Source: DFXE01 sp032054765
Lineage (GTDB): Bacteria > Bacteroidota > Bacteroidia > Bacteroidales > Tannerellaceae
Assembly: GCA_032054765.1 (NCBI GenBank)
Contig: DAMBSC010000018.1
Span: 1-64,000 of the forward strand
Length of the DNA stretch: 64,000 bases
Direction: 5' to 3'
Shown piece after piece: positions 7,808-17,238 of the stretch (position 1 is the first letter of the stretch; every line of letters starts with the position of its first letter). The notes below the pieces were generated by a model. It worked only from the letters and a program-made list of their open reading frames with translations, was not told where the DNA came from and ran no database searches. The position numbers were made by a program, and so were the translations under genes.

Positions 7808-9502
7808 CTATTTAAATAATTTATCTGCAGGAATGATTTGTCGTGGTGTCTTTGGACCTTTATAGAAAGCCTCAACCCAATATCCTCCGTGATCGTTGAA
7901 ATACTCTACTTTCAAAGCATGCTTTCCTTTCTTCAGCTTTATTTTGCCTTCTTTTTCCAATAGTCCATGGCCACCGTCATTATCAACTACTTTTTCATTA
8001 TTGATATAGAGTTTACTGCCATCATCGGATTGGAGGTAAAAAGTATATTCACCATCTTCATCAATCTGAAGATTTGTATCAAATACCAGTCCGAAATTGA
8101 CATGATCTTTAGGAAGAAGACCTGCAATCTGCTCCTTATTCAAACGTATTTCTTCAGTTGCCCATTGTTTAACAACTCTCTCATTTTTGAATATGGGTAG
8201 ATATATCCAATCTTTTCCTATATAGAATGAAACGTTCACACCATTAGACGGATTGCTTTTTAATACACGGAAATAGGCCTCACCGATAAGACTTTCACCT
8301 CCGTCAGCATTATAAGCTTTAGCCTTAACGACTGCAGAACGATTCAATTTAAAAGGAGCTTTATATAATGTAGAGTTTTTGTTTGGTTCGCTTCCATCTA
8401 ATGTGTAATACACTTTATCTCCTTTTGTATATGAATCTATAACAACTTCCGCTTCCTGATCAATAAACAATCCACCAGCCTGGTCAAATAGCTTTCTTCC
8501 TCCGTTAATAAGAGGGGCATAACTTAGCTTTTTGATCGTTATCGGGTCTTTCGGGGTATTGTTCCCTACAAATGCTGAACTCATCGGTCTTCCAGTCCAT
8601 ACTTGCGGAGAATTTAATCCTAAAGCGAAAACAATAGTCGGAGCAACATCATACATATACACCTGGTCTTGTATTTCAAAACCTTTCTTCACGTCTTTAC
8701 CATATAAAATAAATGGAACAGTTACTTCTTCCCATGAATTTCCTCCATGTCCATATCCTATTCCTCCATGATCAGAAACTATCATTATTAATGATTCATT
8801 CTCAATACTGGCATCTTTTACTGCCTGATAAATCATGCCAACCAATTTATCAACTTTTGTTATACCTGCCAGATATCCTTCCGTCATATGTCCGTGAGCA
8901 TGTCCTTCATGATCAACATCATCTAACTGAGTAAACGTAAACACAGGTTTTTCCGAACGAATATAATCGGCCAAAGCTTTTGCTGTTTCTGGTTCAGTAT
9001 CATAAGTTTTATCTAATGTAGCAATGTTCTTTTCAAATAATCTTCCAAAACCCGTCCAATGATAAATCATTCCAATTTTGTCATTCGGTAACTGTTCTTT
9101 TACAACATATACGACCGTTGGAAACATATTATGTTCAGTAATTGCAACAGGCTGAAGATTATATTCTCCAGGTTCCCAGTCATTTGATGTAATACCATGA
9201 ACTTCAGTACCAGCTCCAGCCAACATGGAAGCCCAGTTGGAAGAACTACTTGATGGTATCACCGTACGCACACTCCGGCAAACTGAACCGTTTTTAATCA
9301 GATAGTCCATATGAGGAGTTGATGCTTTCTCCAATCCTTGCGAACTCATCGCATCTATACCAATTACAAACACATGTTTGATTCCCGAAGGTTTCTTAAT
9401 TTGTGCATTTACATTTATACAGAAATAGAAGATGCAAATGACGAATAAAATACATAGCTTAAGTAATCTTTTCATTCTTTTAGTCTTTATATAAATAATC
9501 AT
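7808..9502 (-). CDS. Secreted type I phosphodiesterase/alkaline phosphatase-superfamily protein with chitobiase-like and PA14 domains
   Basis: The 564-residue exported protein (signal peptide about residues 10-33, ending INVNAQ) has three parts. The first, about 40-330, is an alkaline-phosphatase-superfamily phosphodiesterase: FVIGIDAMSS binds metal, the catalytic Ser lies in VIPSSSSSNWASMLAG, and DDVDHEGHAHG plus SDHGGIGYGHGG supply the other metal ligands. The second, about 345-420, resembles a chitobiase C-terminal (CHB_HEX_C) fold (YYTLDGSEPNKNSTLY). The third, about 430-560, looks like a PA14 sugar-binding domain (FYLQSDDGSKLYINNEKVVDNDGGHG). It lacks the C/S-x-P-x-R sulfatase motif, so it is not an obvious client of the nearby maturase-like enzyme. 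Start overlaps the susD stop by ATGA, placing it last in the locus 1 operon. Substrate is probably a phospho-substituted glycan or nucleotide (inference). Confidence 0.85.
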   Translation of the reverse strand: MIIYIKTKRMKRLLKLCILFVICIFYFCINVNAQIKKPSGIKHVFVIGIDAMSSQGLEKASTPHMDYLIKNGSVCRSVRTVIPSSSSSNWASMLAGAGTEVHGITSNDWEPGEYNLQPVAITEHNMFPTVVYVVKEQLPNDKIGMIYHWTGFGRLFEKNIATLDKTYDTEPETAKALADYIRSEKPVFTFTQLDDVDHEGHAHGHMTEGYLAGITKVDKLVGMIYQAVKDASIENESLIMIVSDHGGIGYGHGGNSWEEVTVPFILYGKDVKKGFEIQDQVYMYDVAPTIVFALGLNSPQVWTGRPMSSAFVGNNTPKDPITIKKLSYAPLINGGRKLFDQAGGLFIDQEAEVVIDSYTKGDKVYYTLDGSEPNKNSTLYKAPFKLNRSAVVKAKAYNADGGESLIGEAYFRVLKSNPSNGVNVSFYIGKDWIYLPIFKNERVVKQWATEEIRLNKEQIAGLLPKDHVNFGLVFDTNLQIDEDGEYTFYLQSDDGSKLYINNEKVVDNDGGHGLLEKEGKIKLKKGKHALKVEYFNDHGGYWVEAFYKGPKTPRQIIPADKLFK

Positions 9503-11070
9503 TTATTCCACCATAAGCGAGTTAACAAATTATCTTCACCCTGACGTCCTATTGCAATTTGATATTGATCATTATTATATACCAGTTCGTTCTGAGGATA
9601 TGGAATACGCCGTGGCCATTCACTGATATTACTAGCTGAAGGTAATCCTCTTGGAGGAGTTACTGATATTTCTTTAGGATATCCGGTTCGTCTCCACTCC
9701 GACCAGCCCTCAATGCCGCATAAGTATAAAGCGATCCATTTTTGTACTCCTATCTTTTCAAGTTTTTGTTCTTGAGTTCCCGTATATTTAACTTTTTCCT
9801 GTTCATAATAACTTTCATCAGGAATTACATCGGAAGCTTCGAATACTTCTGTAGGTGGATTTACCATACTCTTCATCTCAATATAATTAGAAGGTATCCG
9901 GCTTGCCCAATATTCGAAACTTGCGTCTATTCCATTTCTGTAATATGTAGCAGCATCTCCGGTAGAAATCATCCCTTTTTCGCGAGCTTCCGCAAGATAA
10001 AACATAATCTCCGAATAGGTTAAGAAAATACATTGTGCTGCTGTTGGAGAACCATACTTTGCATCAAATTCACGAGGAACAAAAAGGTAACCTTTTCTTG
10101 AATTATAACTATCTCCACCGTTATAAGCCATTTCGTCTGCATCTCTGATACAATTCGGAACACCTGCATAAATATATTCACCTTCATCTACCCCTTTCAT
10201 AGTCGGACAGAAATAGACTTTTAAACGAGGATCATTCATTGCTTTTAGATGGCCTTCAATAGTGACCGACATATAAATACCATTAAAATCTACTGTTCTA
10301 TCTGCATATAATGGTGACCAATTATCTTGCTGATCAGCAGAGTAAGTAAATACGGCATTATCATCTATATTCTCCATTAAAGGATAAATATCCGGTTGAT
10401 TTAACATTTCTGATATTTTTTGTCCTGCATTATCAATTTTCAATGAGCCACGCATTAGCAATCTTAGTTTAAGACTATTGGCAAATTTCCTCCACTTTAG
10501 AATATCTCCATTAAATAAGTTATCATAAGAACCTATTTCCTCTGCCCTCTGCTGACTCAACAGTATATTTGCTTCTTCGAGTTGAGAGATAAGAGCTTTA
10601 TATATTTCTTCTTGCGTATCATACTTGGGTTCAAAAACTCCATCAGTTTTTCCTGACAAAGCTTCGGAATATGGAAAATCTCCATAAGCATCCGTTATTT
10701 GTTGATACATAAAAGACTTAAGTATATAGCCAATACCTAACATATAATCAAACCCCTGTTCCTTGGAAATATTAATCATATCCTGAAGATTACGTCCATC
10801 ATAATAATATGACCCAGTACTTGTATTATTAAAAGCATCATTGAACATACTGATATATTGGTCTACCAGATAATCCCCTAATACAGAACCTTTATTTGCT
10901 GCCAAATCCTGGTTTGCCAGATCTTTAATGATCTTTCCCAACAATAAACGTGGTTGATCTAATCTATCTGGCTTATTTGGGTTGGTATTGATTTCATCAA
11001 AATTATGTGTACAACCTATAAATACAAATACAGTACATATTATCAGTGTTAATCTATTAATGACTTTCAT
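9499..11070 (-). CDS. SusD/RagB-family surface glycan-binding lipoprotein (locus 1)
   Basis: SusD-type lipoprotein, 523 aa. The N-terminus has a lipoprotein signal with lipobox FIGC (Cys about 20). NFDEINTNPNKPDRL, then YGDFPYSEAL and the C-terminal GIEGWSEWRRTGYPKE are typical of the SusD-like group that pairs with long SusC proteins. These proteins form the lid of the SusC transporter on the cell surface and bind the incoming ligand. Gap to the upstream susC is 18 bp; the stop overlaps the start of the phosphodiesterase gene. Ligand not deducible. Confidence 0.92.
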   Translation of the reverse strand: MKVINRLTLIICTVFVFIGCTHNFDEINTNPNKPDRLDQPRLLLGKIIKDLANQDLAANKGSVLGDYLVDQYISMFNDAFNNTSTGSYYYDGRNLQDMINISKEQGFDYMLGIGYILKSFMYQQITDAYGDFPYSEALSGKTDGVFEPKYDTQEEIYKALISQLEEANILLSQQRAEEIGSYDNLFNGDILKWRKFANSLKLRLLMRGSLKIDNAGQKISEMLNQPDIYPLMENIDDNAVFTYSADQQDNWSPLYADRTVDFNGIYMSVTIEGHLKAMNDPRLKVYFCPTMKGVDEGEYIYAGVPNCIRDADEMAYNGGDSYNSRKGYLFVPREFDAKYGSPTAAQCIFLTYSEIMFYLAEAREKGMISTGDAATYYRNGIDASFEYWASRIPSNYIEMKSMVNPPTEVFEASDVIPDESYYEQEKVKYTGTQEQKLEKIGVQKWIALYLCGIEGWSEWRRTGYPKEISVTPPRGLPSASNISEWPRRIPYPQNELVYNNDQYQIAIGRQGEDNLLTRLWWNK

Positions 11071-11088
11071 ACGTATTATTTTTAATGG

Positions 11089-14000
11089 TTAAAAATTTAC
11101 ATTTATTTGGAATCCTAAACTTTTAGAAGCTGGTACAGAAAATGCGTCTACTCCGAGATTCAAATTATTCATACCTCCACTTTCAGGATCGACATGAGGA
11201 TTCTCTGTCCACAAGAAAAGGTCTCGTCCTACAAAAGCTACAGAAATATTTTCCATGAATAATTTCTTTGACCACTTCGTAGGTAAGGTGTATCCAAAAC
11301 GTAGTTCACGTAGTTTAACAAAAGATGCATCTGTCATTTGAGCTTCAGAAATGTGATCATATTTTGTTTTAATAAAACGTCGTGCATCATTTCCTGCTAT
11401 ACCTTTACTATACGTGCCATCGAATATTTGTAGATTCTGCTGATATTCACCATCTACTAAAATAGCACCTTCGCTATAATATAGATCATCATACTCTTTT
11501 CCTCGTTCGCGTGCACCACGTCCTTCTAAAGATTCAATTGTCATACCTGCACCTACATATTTATTCAGTGTTCTTGATATGAAATACCCTCCCTGACGAA
11601 TATCGAACAAAACACTCAGATTAAATCCTTTATAATAAAGTCCGGATGAGATACCAGCAGTCCAATCTGGATTTACATTTCCCAAGTAAACATCACTATC
11701 GGTCACATATTGTCCGGAACTGTTCAGTATGGGTTGTCCTTTTAATGGTCCATCTTCTACACGTTGATATGCTGTTCCAAATATCTGTCCCATTCTTTCT
11801 CCCGGACGAGCAACTATTTTTGCATCCTCCAAACTTTCATTAGTAAGTATCAGTTCATCCATACCTTCTGCCAACTTGACAACATAAGTTCTTGATCTGG
11901 AAAAATTAAATCCTACATCCCATTTTAACCCATTAGTTAATTGGATAGGAGTAGCATTAATCATAAATTCAAATCCTTTATTTTCAGTCTCTCCAGAATT
12001 GATCTTTCGGCTTGAATAACCTGAAGACAAAACACTCTGTAAATCAATAATCTGATCTTTTGTCCGGGTATTATAGTAACTAAAATCAATACTTAACCGA
12101 TTTTTAAAAAGAAAAAGTTCTGCTCCTACCTCCCATGTATTAGACATGGCAGGTTTTAACGCATCATTTGGTAAATTAGAAGGATTCTCAAGCATAGGTG
12201 TTCCATTCCAATACCCACTTAAATTATATGTACTGAATAAACTATAAGGATCTGTATCATTACCAACCGAAGCATAACTACCTCTTATTTTAGCATAATT
12301 CGTAAAAGTTGGTAGTTTAATCATTTCACTTAATAATGCACTTAATGTGACAGAAGGATAAAAATACGAATTCGAATTTGAAGGTAATGTACTTGACCAG
12401 TCATTTCTTGCCGTTATTTCCGCAAATAGCATTCGTTTATAATCAAACAAAGCATTTCCAAATAAGCTATTTACTACTTTTTGATCTTTGTAATTGGAAA
12501 CAGTCGGTTGTAATTGTGCATTCGCAAATGAATAAATATGAGGAACAACAAGACTTTTAGTCTCACCTTCCATTTTTTTTGTAAATCTTTCCATTCTATT
12601 GCCTCCAAAATTGACAGTCAACCCAAATGTCTCTCCTATTGAGGGATGATAACTAACTAAAAAATCAAAGTTGTTTTCCTGATAATGATTAGTTATTTCT
12701 TTAAAAAGACCGTTTCCTCCTCTTTTATAAACACTTTCCTTCCTATTTGCTACCCCCCAACTATTGTCTGATCCTCCACGTACCATCACAGATAAATCTT
12801 TAAAAGGAGTAATATTGACAGCCAGTTTACCGAAAAACCGATTTACGTCATCTTCAGAAAGCATTTCATACATCGTAAAATAAATATTATTATATGAACC
12901 TAAATTCTGGAATTGACGAGTACCTTCCAGTCCTCCTCTTTGCCAATATTCCTTCAAGCTATTTATATTATGGCTGACTGGCATCCAGCAGAAATAATAC
13001 ATGGGTGACTGATCGGTTCCATATCCCAGTTCAGGCACGTTTGTTCGTTTGGTTTTTGTATAATTAGCAACTGCATCTACACTAATCCATTTATTCATCT
13101 CCATAGAAGTATTCAAGTTGAATACATGTCTGTTGATATCATTATTTGGGGTTAATCCTTCCTGCTTGGTGTTAGTGTAGGAGACGCGGAAATTCATATT
13201 GTTTTTACTATTGCTCAATGCAATATTATTAATGCGCGTACTTCCATGATTGAAAAAGTCTTTTAAATTATTCGGATGACCAACCCATTCTGTTGGAATT
13301 GCTTCTCCTCTGATTTCAGGAGGCAAATAAGTATCTCCCGCTCTAAATCCATTGGTAGTTGGAGAATCAAACTGAACCATTTTCTGTCCCATAAACCGGG
13401 GTCCCCAACTTTCATCGTAATCATCATTTTGTCCGGAAGGATAATATCCGCTATTACTACCAAAATTACTTCCTTCATAAACACCGTTCTTACCTTGTCC
13501 GAATTCGTTTTGCAACTGAGGCAAAATCAGAGGTGTTTCTCTGGAAAATGTTCCGCTATACGAAACACCTAATCTTGATTGCTTTTTACCGCTTTTTGTA
13601 GTGATTATAATAGCTCCGTTTCCTGCTCTTGATCCATATAATGCAGAAGCAGCAGCACCTTTTAATACGTTAATACTTTCTATATCATTAGGACTTAATT
13701 CATTAATTCCAGCTCCACCTGTTTGTCCTCCTGCACCAGATCCAATAGGGATACCATCAATAACAAATAAAGGAGAGGAAGGACCTGCACTTAAGGCTCT
13801 TTCCCCACGAATGGAAATACGACTACCCGCTCCTGCTACTGCTCCTGAATTAATATTTAAACCCGCCACTTTTCCACTAAGCTGACTTATTAAGTTTGGA
13901 GATGGATTTTCGAGTGACTCTGATTTAAGCTGTTGAACAGAATAACCCAATCCTTTCTTTTCCCGACTGATACCTAAGGCCGTTACAACAACTTCATCCA

Positions 14001-14574
14001 ATGCCTCCGTATTTTCTGATAATACAATCCGATAGTTTGAATCTTTACCTATAGGAAACTCTCTTTCTGCATAACCTATATAGGACACTTGCAATGTAGC
14101 ATTATCGGGCACTTCTATTGTGAAATTTCCATCAATGTCTGATATAACACCAATTTGTGTTCCTTTAACAACTACATTGGCGCCAATAACAGGCTCTCCT
14201 TTTTCATCTAATACAACTCCTGTTATTTTTTTGCCGGCTACAAACTCCTGCCCCTTCTCCTTCGGATTATTTTTCTTAACCAATAATACCTGCTTGTCTG
14301 ATTTTATCTGATAATTAAGGGATGTATTCGCTAATAATTGTTTCAATACTTCTGCTAAAGAGATATTATTTACTGATATACTTTTTTTCGTATTTAAATC
14401 GGTGAGGTCATTACTGTAGAAAAAATTATAACCACTAGCCTTTTCTATTTGTGGTATTATTTCACGTATTGTCTGATTTTTTACTGAGAGAGTTATTTGG
14501 GCTAAGACAGTATGGCTACAAAGTATAGCCATCAATAAAGCTAAAACTTGTGGTATGAATATTCTTTTTTTCAT
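11089..14574 (-). CDS. SusC/RagA-family TonB-dependent transporter with N-terminal STN signalling domain (locus 1)
   Basis: The 1161-residue outer-membrane transporter begins with a signal peptide ending VLAQ. Next comes an STN/secretin-like domain (about 28-100; ITLSVKNQTIREIIPQIE), which contacts FecR in the periplasm. A carboxypeptidase-D-like regulatory domain (about 118-195; ITGVVLDEKGEPVIGANVVVKGT) is followed by the plug (LDEVVVTALGISREKK, then GSRAGNGAIIITTK) and the beta-barrel, ending in a C-terminal Phe (QINVNF). The STN domain plus upstream fecR and ECF sigma genes define ligand-induced trans-envelope control. A hairpin lies between fecR and this start. SusD follows in the same operon. 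Confidence 0.95.
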   Translation of the reverse strand: MKKRIFIPQVLALLMAILCSHTVLAQITLSVKNQTIREIIPQIEKASGYNFFYSNDLTDLNTKKSISVNNISLAEVLKQLLANTSLNYQIKSDKQVLLVKKNNPKEKGQEFVAGKKITGVVLDEKGEPVIGANVVVKGTQIGVISDIDGNFTIEVPDNATLQVSYIGYAEREFPIGKDSNYRIVLSENTEALDEVVVTALGISREKKGLGYSVQQLKSESLENPSPNLISQLSGKVAGLNINSGAVAGAGSRISIRGERALSAGPSSPLFVIDGIPIGSGAGGQTGGAGINELSPNDIESINVLKGAAASALYGSRAGNGAIIITTKSGKKQSRLGVSYSGTFSRETPLILPQLQNEFGQGKNGVYEGSNFGSNSGYYPSGQNDDYDESWGPRFMGQKMVQFDSPTTNGFRAGDTYLPPEIRGEAIPTEWVGHPNNLKDFFNHGSTRINNIALSNSKNNMNFRVSYTNTKQEGLTPNNDINRHVFNLNTSMEMNKWISVDAVANYTKTKRTNVPELGYGTDQSPMYYFCWMPVSHNINSLKEYWQRGGLEGTRQFQNLGSYNNIYFTMYEMLSEDDVNRFFGKLAVNITPFKDLSVMVRGGSDNSWGVANRKESVYKRGGNGLFKEITNHYQENNFDFLVSYHPSIGETFGLTVNFGGNRMERFTKKMEGETKSLVVPHIYSFANAQLQPTVSNYKDQKVVNSLFGNALFDYKRMLFAEITARNDWSSTLPSNSNSYFYPSVTLSALLSEMIKLPTFTNYAKIRGSYASVGNDTDPYSLFSTYNLSGYWNGTPMLENPSNLPNDALKPAMSNTWEVGAELFLFKNRLSIDFSYYNTRTKDQIIDLQSVLSSGYSSRKINSGETENKGFEFMINATPIQLTNGLKWDVGFNFSRSRTYVVKLAEGMDELILTNESLEDAKIVARPGERMGQIFGTAYQRVEDGPLKGQPILNSSGQYVTDSDVYLGNVNPDWTAGISSGLYYKGFNLSVLFDIRQGGYFISRTLNKYVGAGMTIESLEGRGARERGKEYDDLYYSEGAILVDGEYQQNLQIFDGTYSKGIAGNDARRFIKTKYDHISEAQMTDASFVKLRELRFGYTLPTKWSKKLFMENISVAFVGRDLFLWTENPHVDPESGGMNNLNLGVDAFSVPASKSLGFQINVNF

Positions 14575-14704
14575 ATAATTAGTATTTGAATTATCAAAGT
14601 TTTTGTAAATTCATGCACTGATTTCGTAAAGGCAATAAAATACCATGTACATCACCTATGAACAGATGTACTATTGCTTTTAGAAATATTTTTTAGGCTT
14701 AATT

Positions 14705-14736
14705 AAAATGGGGTAGGTGCAACTATCCCATTTTTC
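14705..14736 (-). terminator. Hairpin with T-run between fecR and susC (attenuator or terminator)
   Basis: Inverted arms AAAATGGGGTAG and CTATCCCATTTTT enclose a short loop, with one mismatch in the stem. It lies 42 bp after the fecR stop and about 130 bp before susC on the minus strand. It may end the sigma/fecR message so that susCD needs its own ECF promoter. Locus 3 has a hairpin at the same relative place (54958-54984). Confidence 0.6.
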
Positions 14737-14778
14737 ATTTAATGGTTTTCCATAGGCAATTCTTTTTATTTGTTAGAC

Positions 14779-15768
14779 TTACTGATTGCGTTTCATAAAA
14801 TATATTTTATTATTTTTCACTTCATAATCAACTGGAGCTGTTAAACTTAAATATTCCAAGACATTATGTATGTTCGTATTATTGATAACACCACAAAATG
14901 TATGTGCTTTTATCTCTTCCGACATAAATATTATATCTATAGAATATACTTTTTTTAGGGTTTCACTTACTTGTTCCAGAGTTTCACAATCAAAGAATAA
15001 TTCGTCATCTTTCCATAAAACAAAACGAGAAGCATTACATATTTGTGGTTCATTAAAAGAGTTTGTTGCTCGTATAAAACTAACTTGTTTATCAGGGGAA
15101 AGAATAATCTCTTCCGATTCGCTTCTAACGCTTACTTTTCCTTCCAATAACGTAGTTGTTATGGAAAGATCATTCGCATATGCCTTTACATCGAAAGACG
15201 TTCCTAAAGCCTCTATTTCTAAATCTCCTGTTACTACGATAAAGGCCTTTTTCATGTTTTTCTTTACATTAAAATAAGCTTCTCCTTCTAATACTACTCT
15301 ACGATTTTGTACATTATATGCACCGTTGTATGTAAGTGTAGAACCGGAATTAAGGAAGACAATTGTACCATCGGGTAGTTCAACAGTTGCTTTCTGTCCA
15401 ATATCCGCTGAAACAATAAAATTTCTGGAAGTATAGTCATATTTTGTATATTGAAAAACACCCACTCCTAACAAAATGAACAGACAAGCTACTGCCACAT
15501 ATCTGAATATTGATTTTAGAACAAATTTCCTACTAACGGACTTATATCTATCTATGTCCGTTTTCTTTCTTATCTTTTCAAAAATCGTATCTTGTTCATA
15601 CGAGCACATTTCATTTGAAACAGATTGCCATTTTTTTTCATAAGAAGAAAAAAGTTCTTCTTTCGCATTTTCACCATGAAACCATTCAAAAACCATTTGG
15701 TCTTCAGTTTCTGTTGTTTCACCTTTAATAAAACGATCAAACAGATCTATGTATTCTTTTTTTTCCAT
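14779..15768 (-). CDS. FecR-family anti-sigma factor (locus 1)
   Basis: The 329-residue protein has the usual FecR layout. A cytoplasmic N-terminus (DLFDRFIKGETTETEDQ) binds the sigma factor. One membrane span lies at about 89-108 (YVAVACLFILLGVGVFQY). The periplasmic FecR domain is at about 120-215 (ATVELPDGTIVFLNSGSTLTY, then RRVVLEGEAYFNVKK, ALGTSFDVKAY). The C-terminal DUF4974-type domain is at about 255-327. It should hold the adjacent ECF sigma factor until the STN domain of SusC signals that ligand is bound. The gap to the sigma gene is 79 bp. Confidence 0.93.
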   Translation of the reverse strand: MEKKEYIDLFDRFIKGETTETEDQMVFEWFHGENAKEELFSSYEKKWQSVSNEMCSYEQDTIFEKIRKKTDIDRYKSVSRKFVLKSIFRYVAVACLFILLGVGVFQYTKYDYTSRNFIVSADIGQKATVELPDGTIVFLNSGSTLTYNGAYNVQNRRVVLEGEAYFNVKKNMKKAFIVVTGDLEIEALGTSFDVKAYANDLSITTTLLEGKVSVRSESEEIILSPDKQVSFIRATNSFNEPQICNASRFVLWKDDELFFDCETLEQVSETLKKVYSIDIIFMSEEIKAHTFCGVINNTNIHNVLEYLSLTAPVDYEVKNNKIYFMKRNQ

Positions 15769-15847
15769 CTTTATGTATATAATATCATATACACATGATT
15801 TCTACTTACAGCAGAAATTAAAATTAATCTTATTTAACAATTATACT

Positions 15848-16390
15848 TCAGTAATTTTTTAATCTTTTCTTTAGGAAAAGAAGAGAGCGATATATTTGTG
15901 TTTCCACCGTTCTTTCTGAAAGAGATAGTTTGTTTGCAATTTCCTGGGCAGAAAGCCCCTTAAATCTACTTAAAGTGAATATTTCTTTTCTTACTTCAGG
16001 CAATTCATTAATCAACTGATTGATATGGTCCGTCATCAATTTTAAATTAATAACATCTTCATTTGTTTCTTGTTGATCAAAGGTTTTTATGAATTTAATA
16101 TATTGTGCATCATGTACTTGTTTTTCTGTTTCTCTATAAACCAGATTTCTTGCTATTGTGTATATATAGGAAGAAAAACTTTTTGATAGGTCCAGATCTT
16201 TTCTTCTTTCCCATATACGAATAAAACAATCTTGTGTTATATCCTCAGCCAATGATTTATTAAATAATACTGAATATACAAAGTTATATATACGGGGGCT
16301 ATATGCTTTGTATAATTCTTCAAAAGCTAAACTCTGGTCATTGATCAGACCATAAAGCAACCGCTTTTCTTTTTTCTTACTAATGCTCAT
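15848..16390 (-). CDS. ECF (sigma-70 family) RNA polymerase sigma factor (locus 1)
   Basis: The 180-residue ECF sigma factor shows region 2 at the N-terminus (SLAFEELYKAYSPRIYNFVYSVLFNKSLAEDITQDCFIRIWERRKDL) and region 4 at the C-terminus (LPEVRKEIFTLSRFKGLSAQEIANKLSLSERTVETQIYRSLLFL). It is followed by fecR, susC and susD on the same strand, the standard order for trans-envelope-controlled SusCD loci. It is expected to activate the susCD-phosphodiesterase operon when FecR releases it. Confidence 0.93.
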   Translation of the reverse strand: MSISKKKEKRLLYGLINDQSLAFEELYKAYSPRIYNFVYSVLFNKSLAEDITQDCFIRIWERRKDLDLSKSFSSYIYTIARNLVYRETEKQVHDAQYIKFIKTFDQQETNEDVINLKLMTDHINQLINELPEVRKEIFTLSRFKGLSAQEIANKLSLSERTVETQIYRSLLFLKKRLKNY

Positions 16391-16413
16391 GTAGTTTTAC
16401 CTGGTATAAAATT

Positions 16414-16421
16414 CAAAGGTT
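16414..16421 (-). promoter_or_regulatory. Weak -7 box upstream of the locus 1 sigma gene
   Basis: On the minus strand the sequence reads AACCTTTG, seven of eight matches to TAnnTTTG, and lies 23 nt before the sigma ATG. Imperfect, so low confidence. Confidence 0.35.
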
Positions 16422-16488
16422 AACAACATCTTATGCATCATAAAAATACAAAAAAAATTCCATATCATAAACATGTAATAAAAAAGAC

Positions 16489-17238
16489 TTATTTAAATAA
16501 TTGTAAAAAATCTTCTTTATAGCTGGACGAAATTTCTATTTCTGTATTATCGTCAAGTACCACATAACCTCCGGAAGCTTTATGATACGATTTTATTCGA
16601 TTAAAATTTATTATATGCGATTTATGTACTCTGACAAATGGGAAAGGCAATAGTTCCGCAAAGTATTTAAGGAAACGACACACCATTTTTTTTTGTCTAC
16701 CAACAAGATATATATCTGTAAAGTTACCATTTCCTTGTAATCGGATAATATCTTCCATCTTAACAACTTCAAAACCTTCAAGAGTCGGTAAAATTACTTT
16801 TTGATTCTCAGGACGGGGTTCATGAAAATTTTCTACAATGACCTTATTCCGATCGAATATCTCCTTATTAATAATATGTTGTTGCACTTTATTCACTGCC
16901 AATATCAATTCTTCAATACTCACCGGTTTTAATAAATAATAGGCAGCACTTTGATTTAAAGCTTGTAAAGAATATTCGGAAAAAGCCGTTACAAAGATTG
17001 TTTCAAAATAAAGATCTCTACAACCTTCCAATACATCGAAGGCATTTCCAAAGGGCATTTCTACATCTAAAAAAACCAATTGAGGTTCCAATTCATGTAA
17101 GATTGGAATAGCTTCTTTACAATTATACGCCTCTCCTACTACATCAATTTGCGGACAATATTTTGACAGGTAATTCTTTAGTGCTTCGCGGGCAGCTGAT
17201 TCGTCTTCAACTATTACGCTTTTTATTGTTTGCATCAT
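16489..17238 (-). CDS. LytTR-family response regulator
   Basis: A receiver domain (about residues 5-120) carries the phospho-acceptor Asp in VFLDVEMP, the conserved Thr of FVTAFSEYSLQAL and the Lys of YLLKPVS. A LytTR DNA-binding domain follows (about 145-250; IRLQGNGNFTDIYLVGRQKKMVCRFLKYF, FVRVHKSHIINFNRIKSY). I choose the ATG at 17238 (MMQTIKSVIVEDE) over an in-frame ATG at 17250; the next ATG, at 17235, is also possible. The start lies inside the end of the upstream histidine kinase gene, so the two are translationally coupled. Target genes are unknown; the divergent vWA/sialidase pair is the nearest candidate (inference). Confidence 0.9.
   Translation of the reverse strand: MMQTIKSVIVEDESAAREALKNYLSKYCPQIDVVGEAYNCKEAIPILHELEPQLVFLDVEMPFGNAFDVLEGCRDLYFETIFVTAFSEYSLQALNQSAAYYLLKPVSIEELILAVNKVQQHIINKEIFDRNKVIVENFHEPRPENQKVILPTLEGFEVVKMEDIIRLQGNGNFTDIYLVGRQKKMVCRFLKYFAELLPFPFVRVHKSHIINFNRIKSYHKASGGYVVLDDNTEIEISSSYKEDFLQLFK

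Noticed and set aside
7808..9502. Sulfatase client of the maturase-like enzyme
   Set aside because: The active-site region is SSSSSNW rather than C/S-x-P-x-R, so it belongs to the phosphodiesterase branch.
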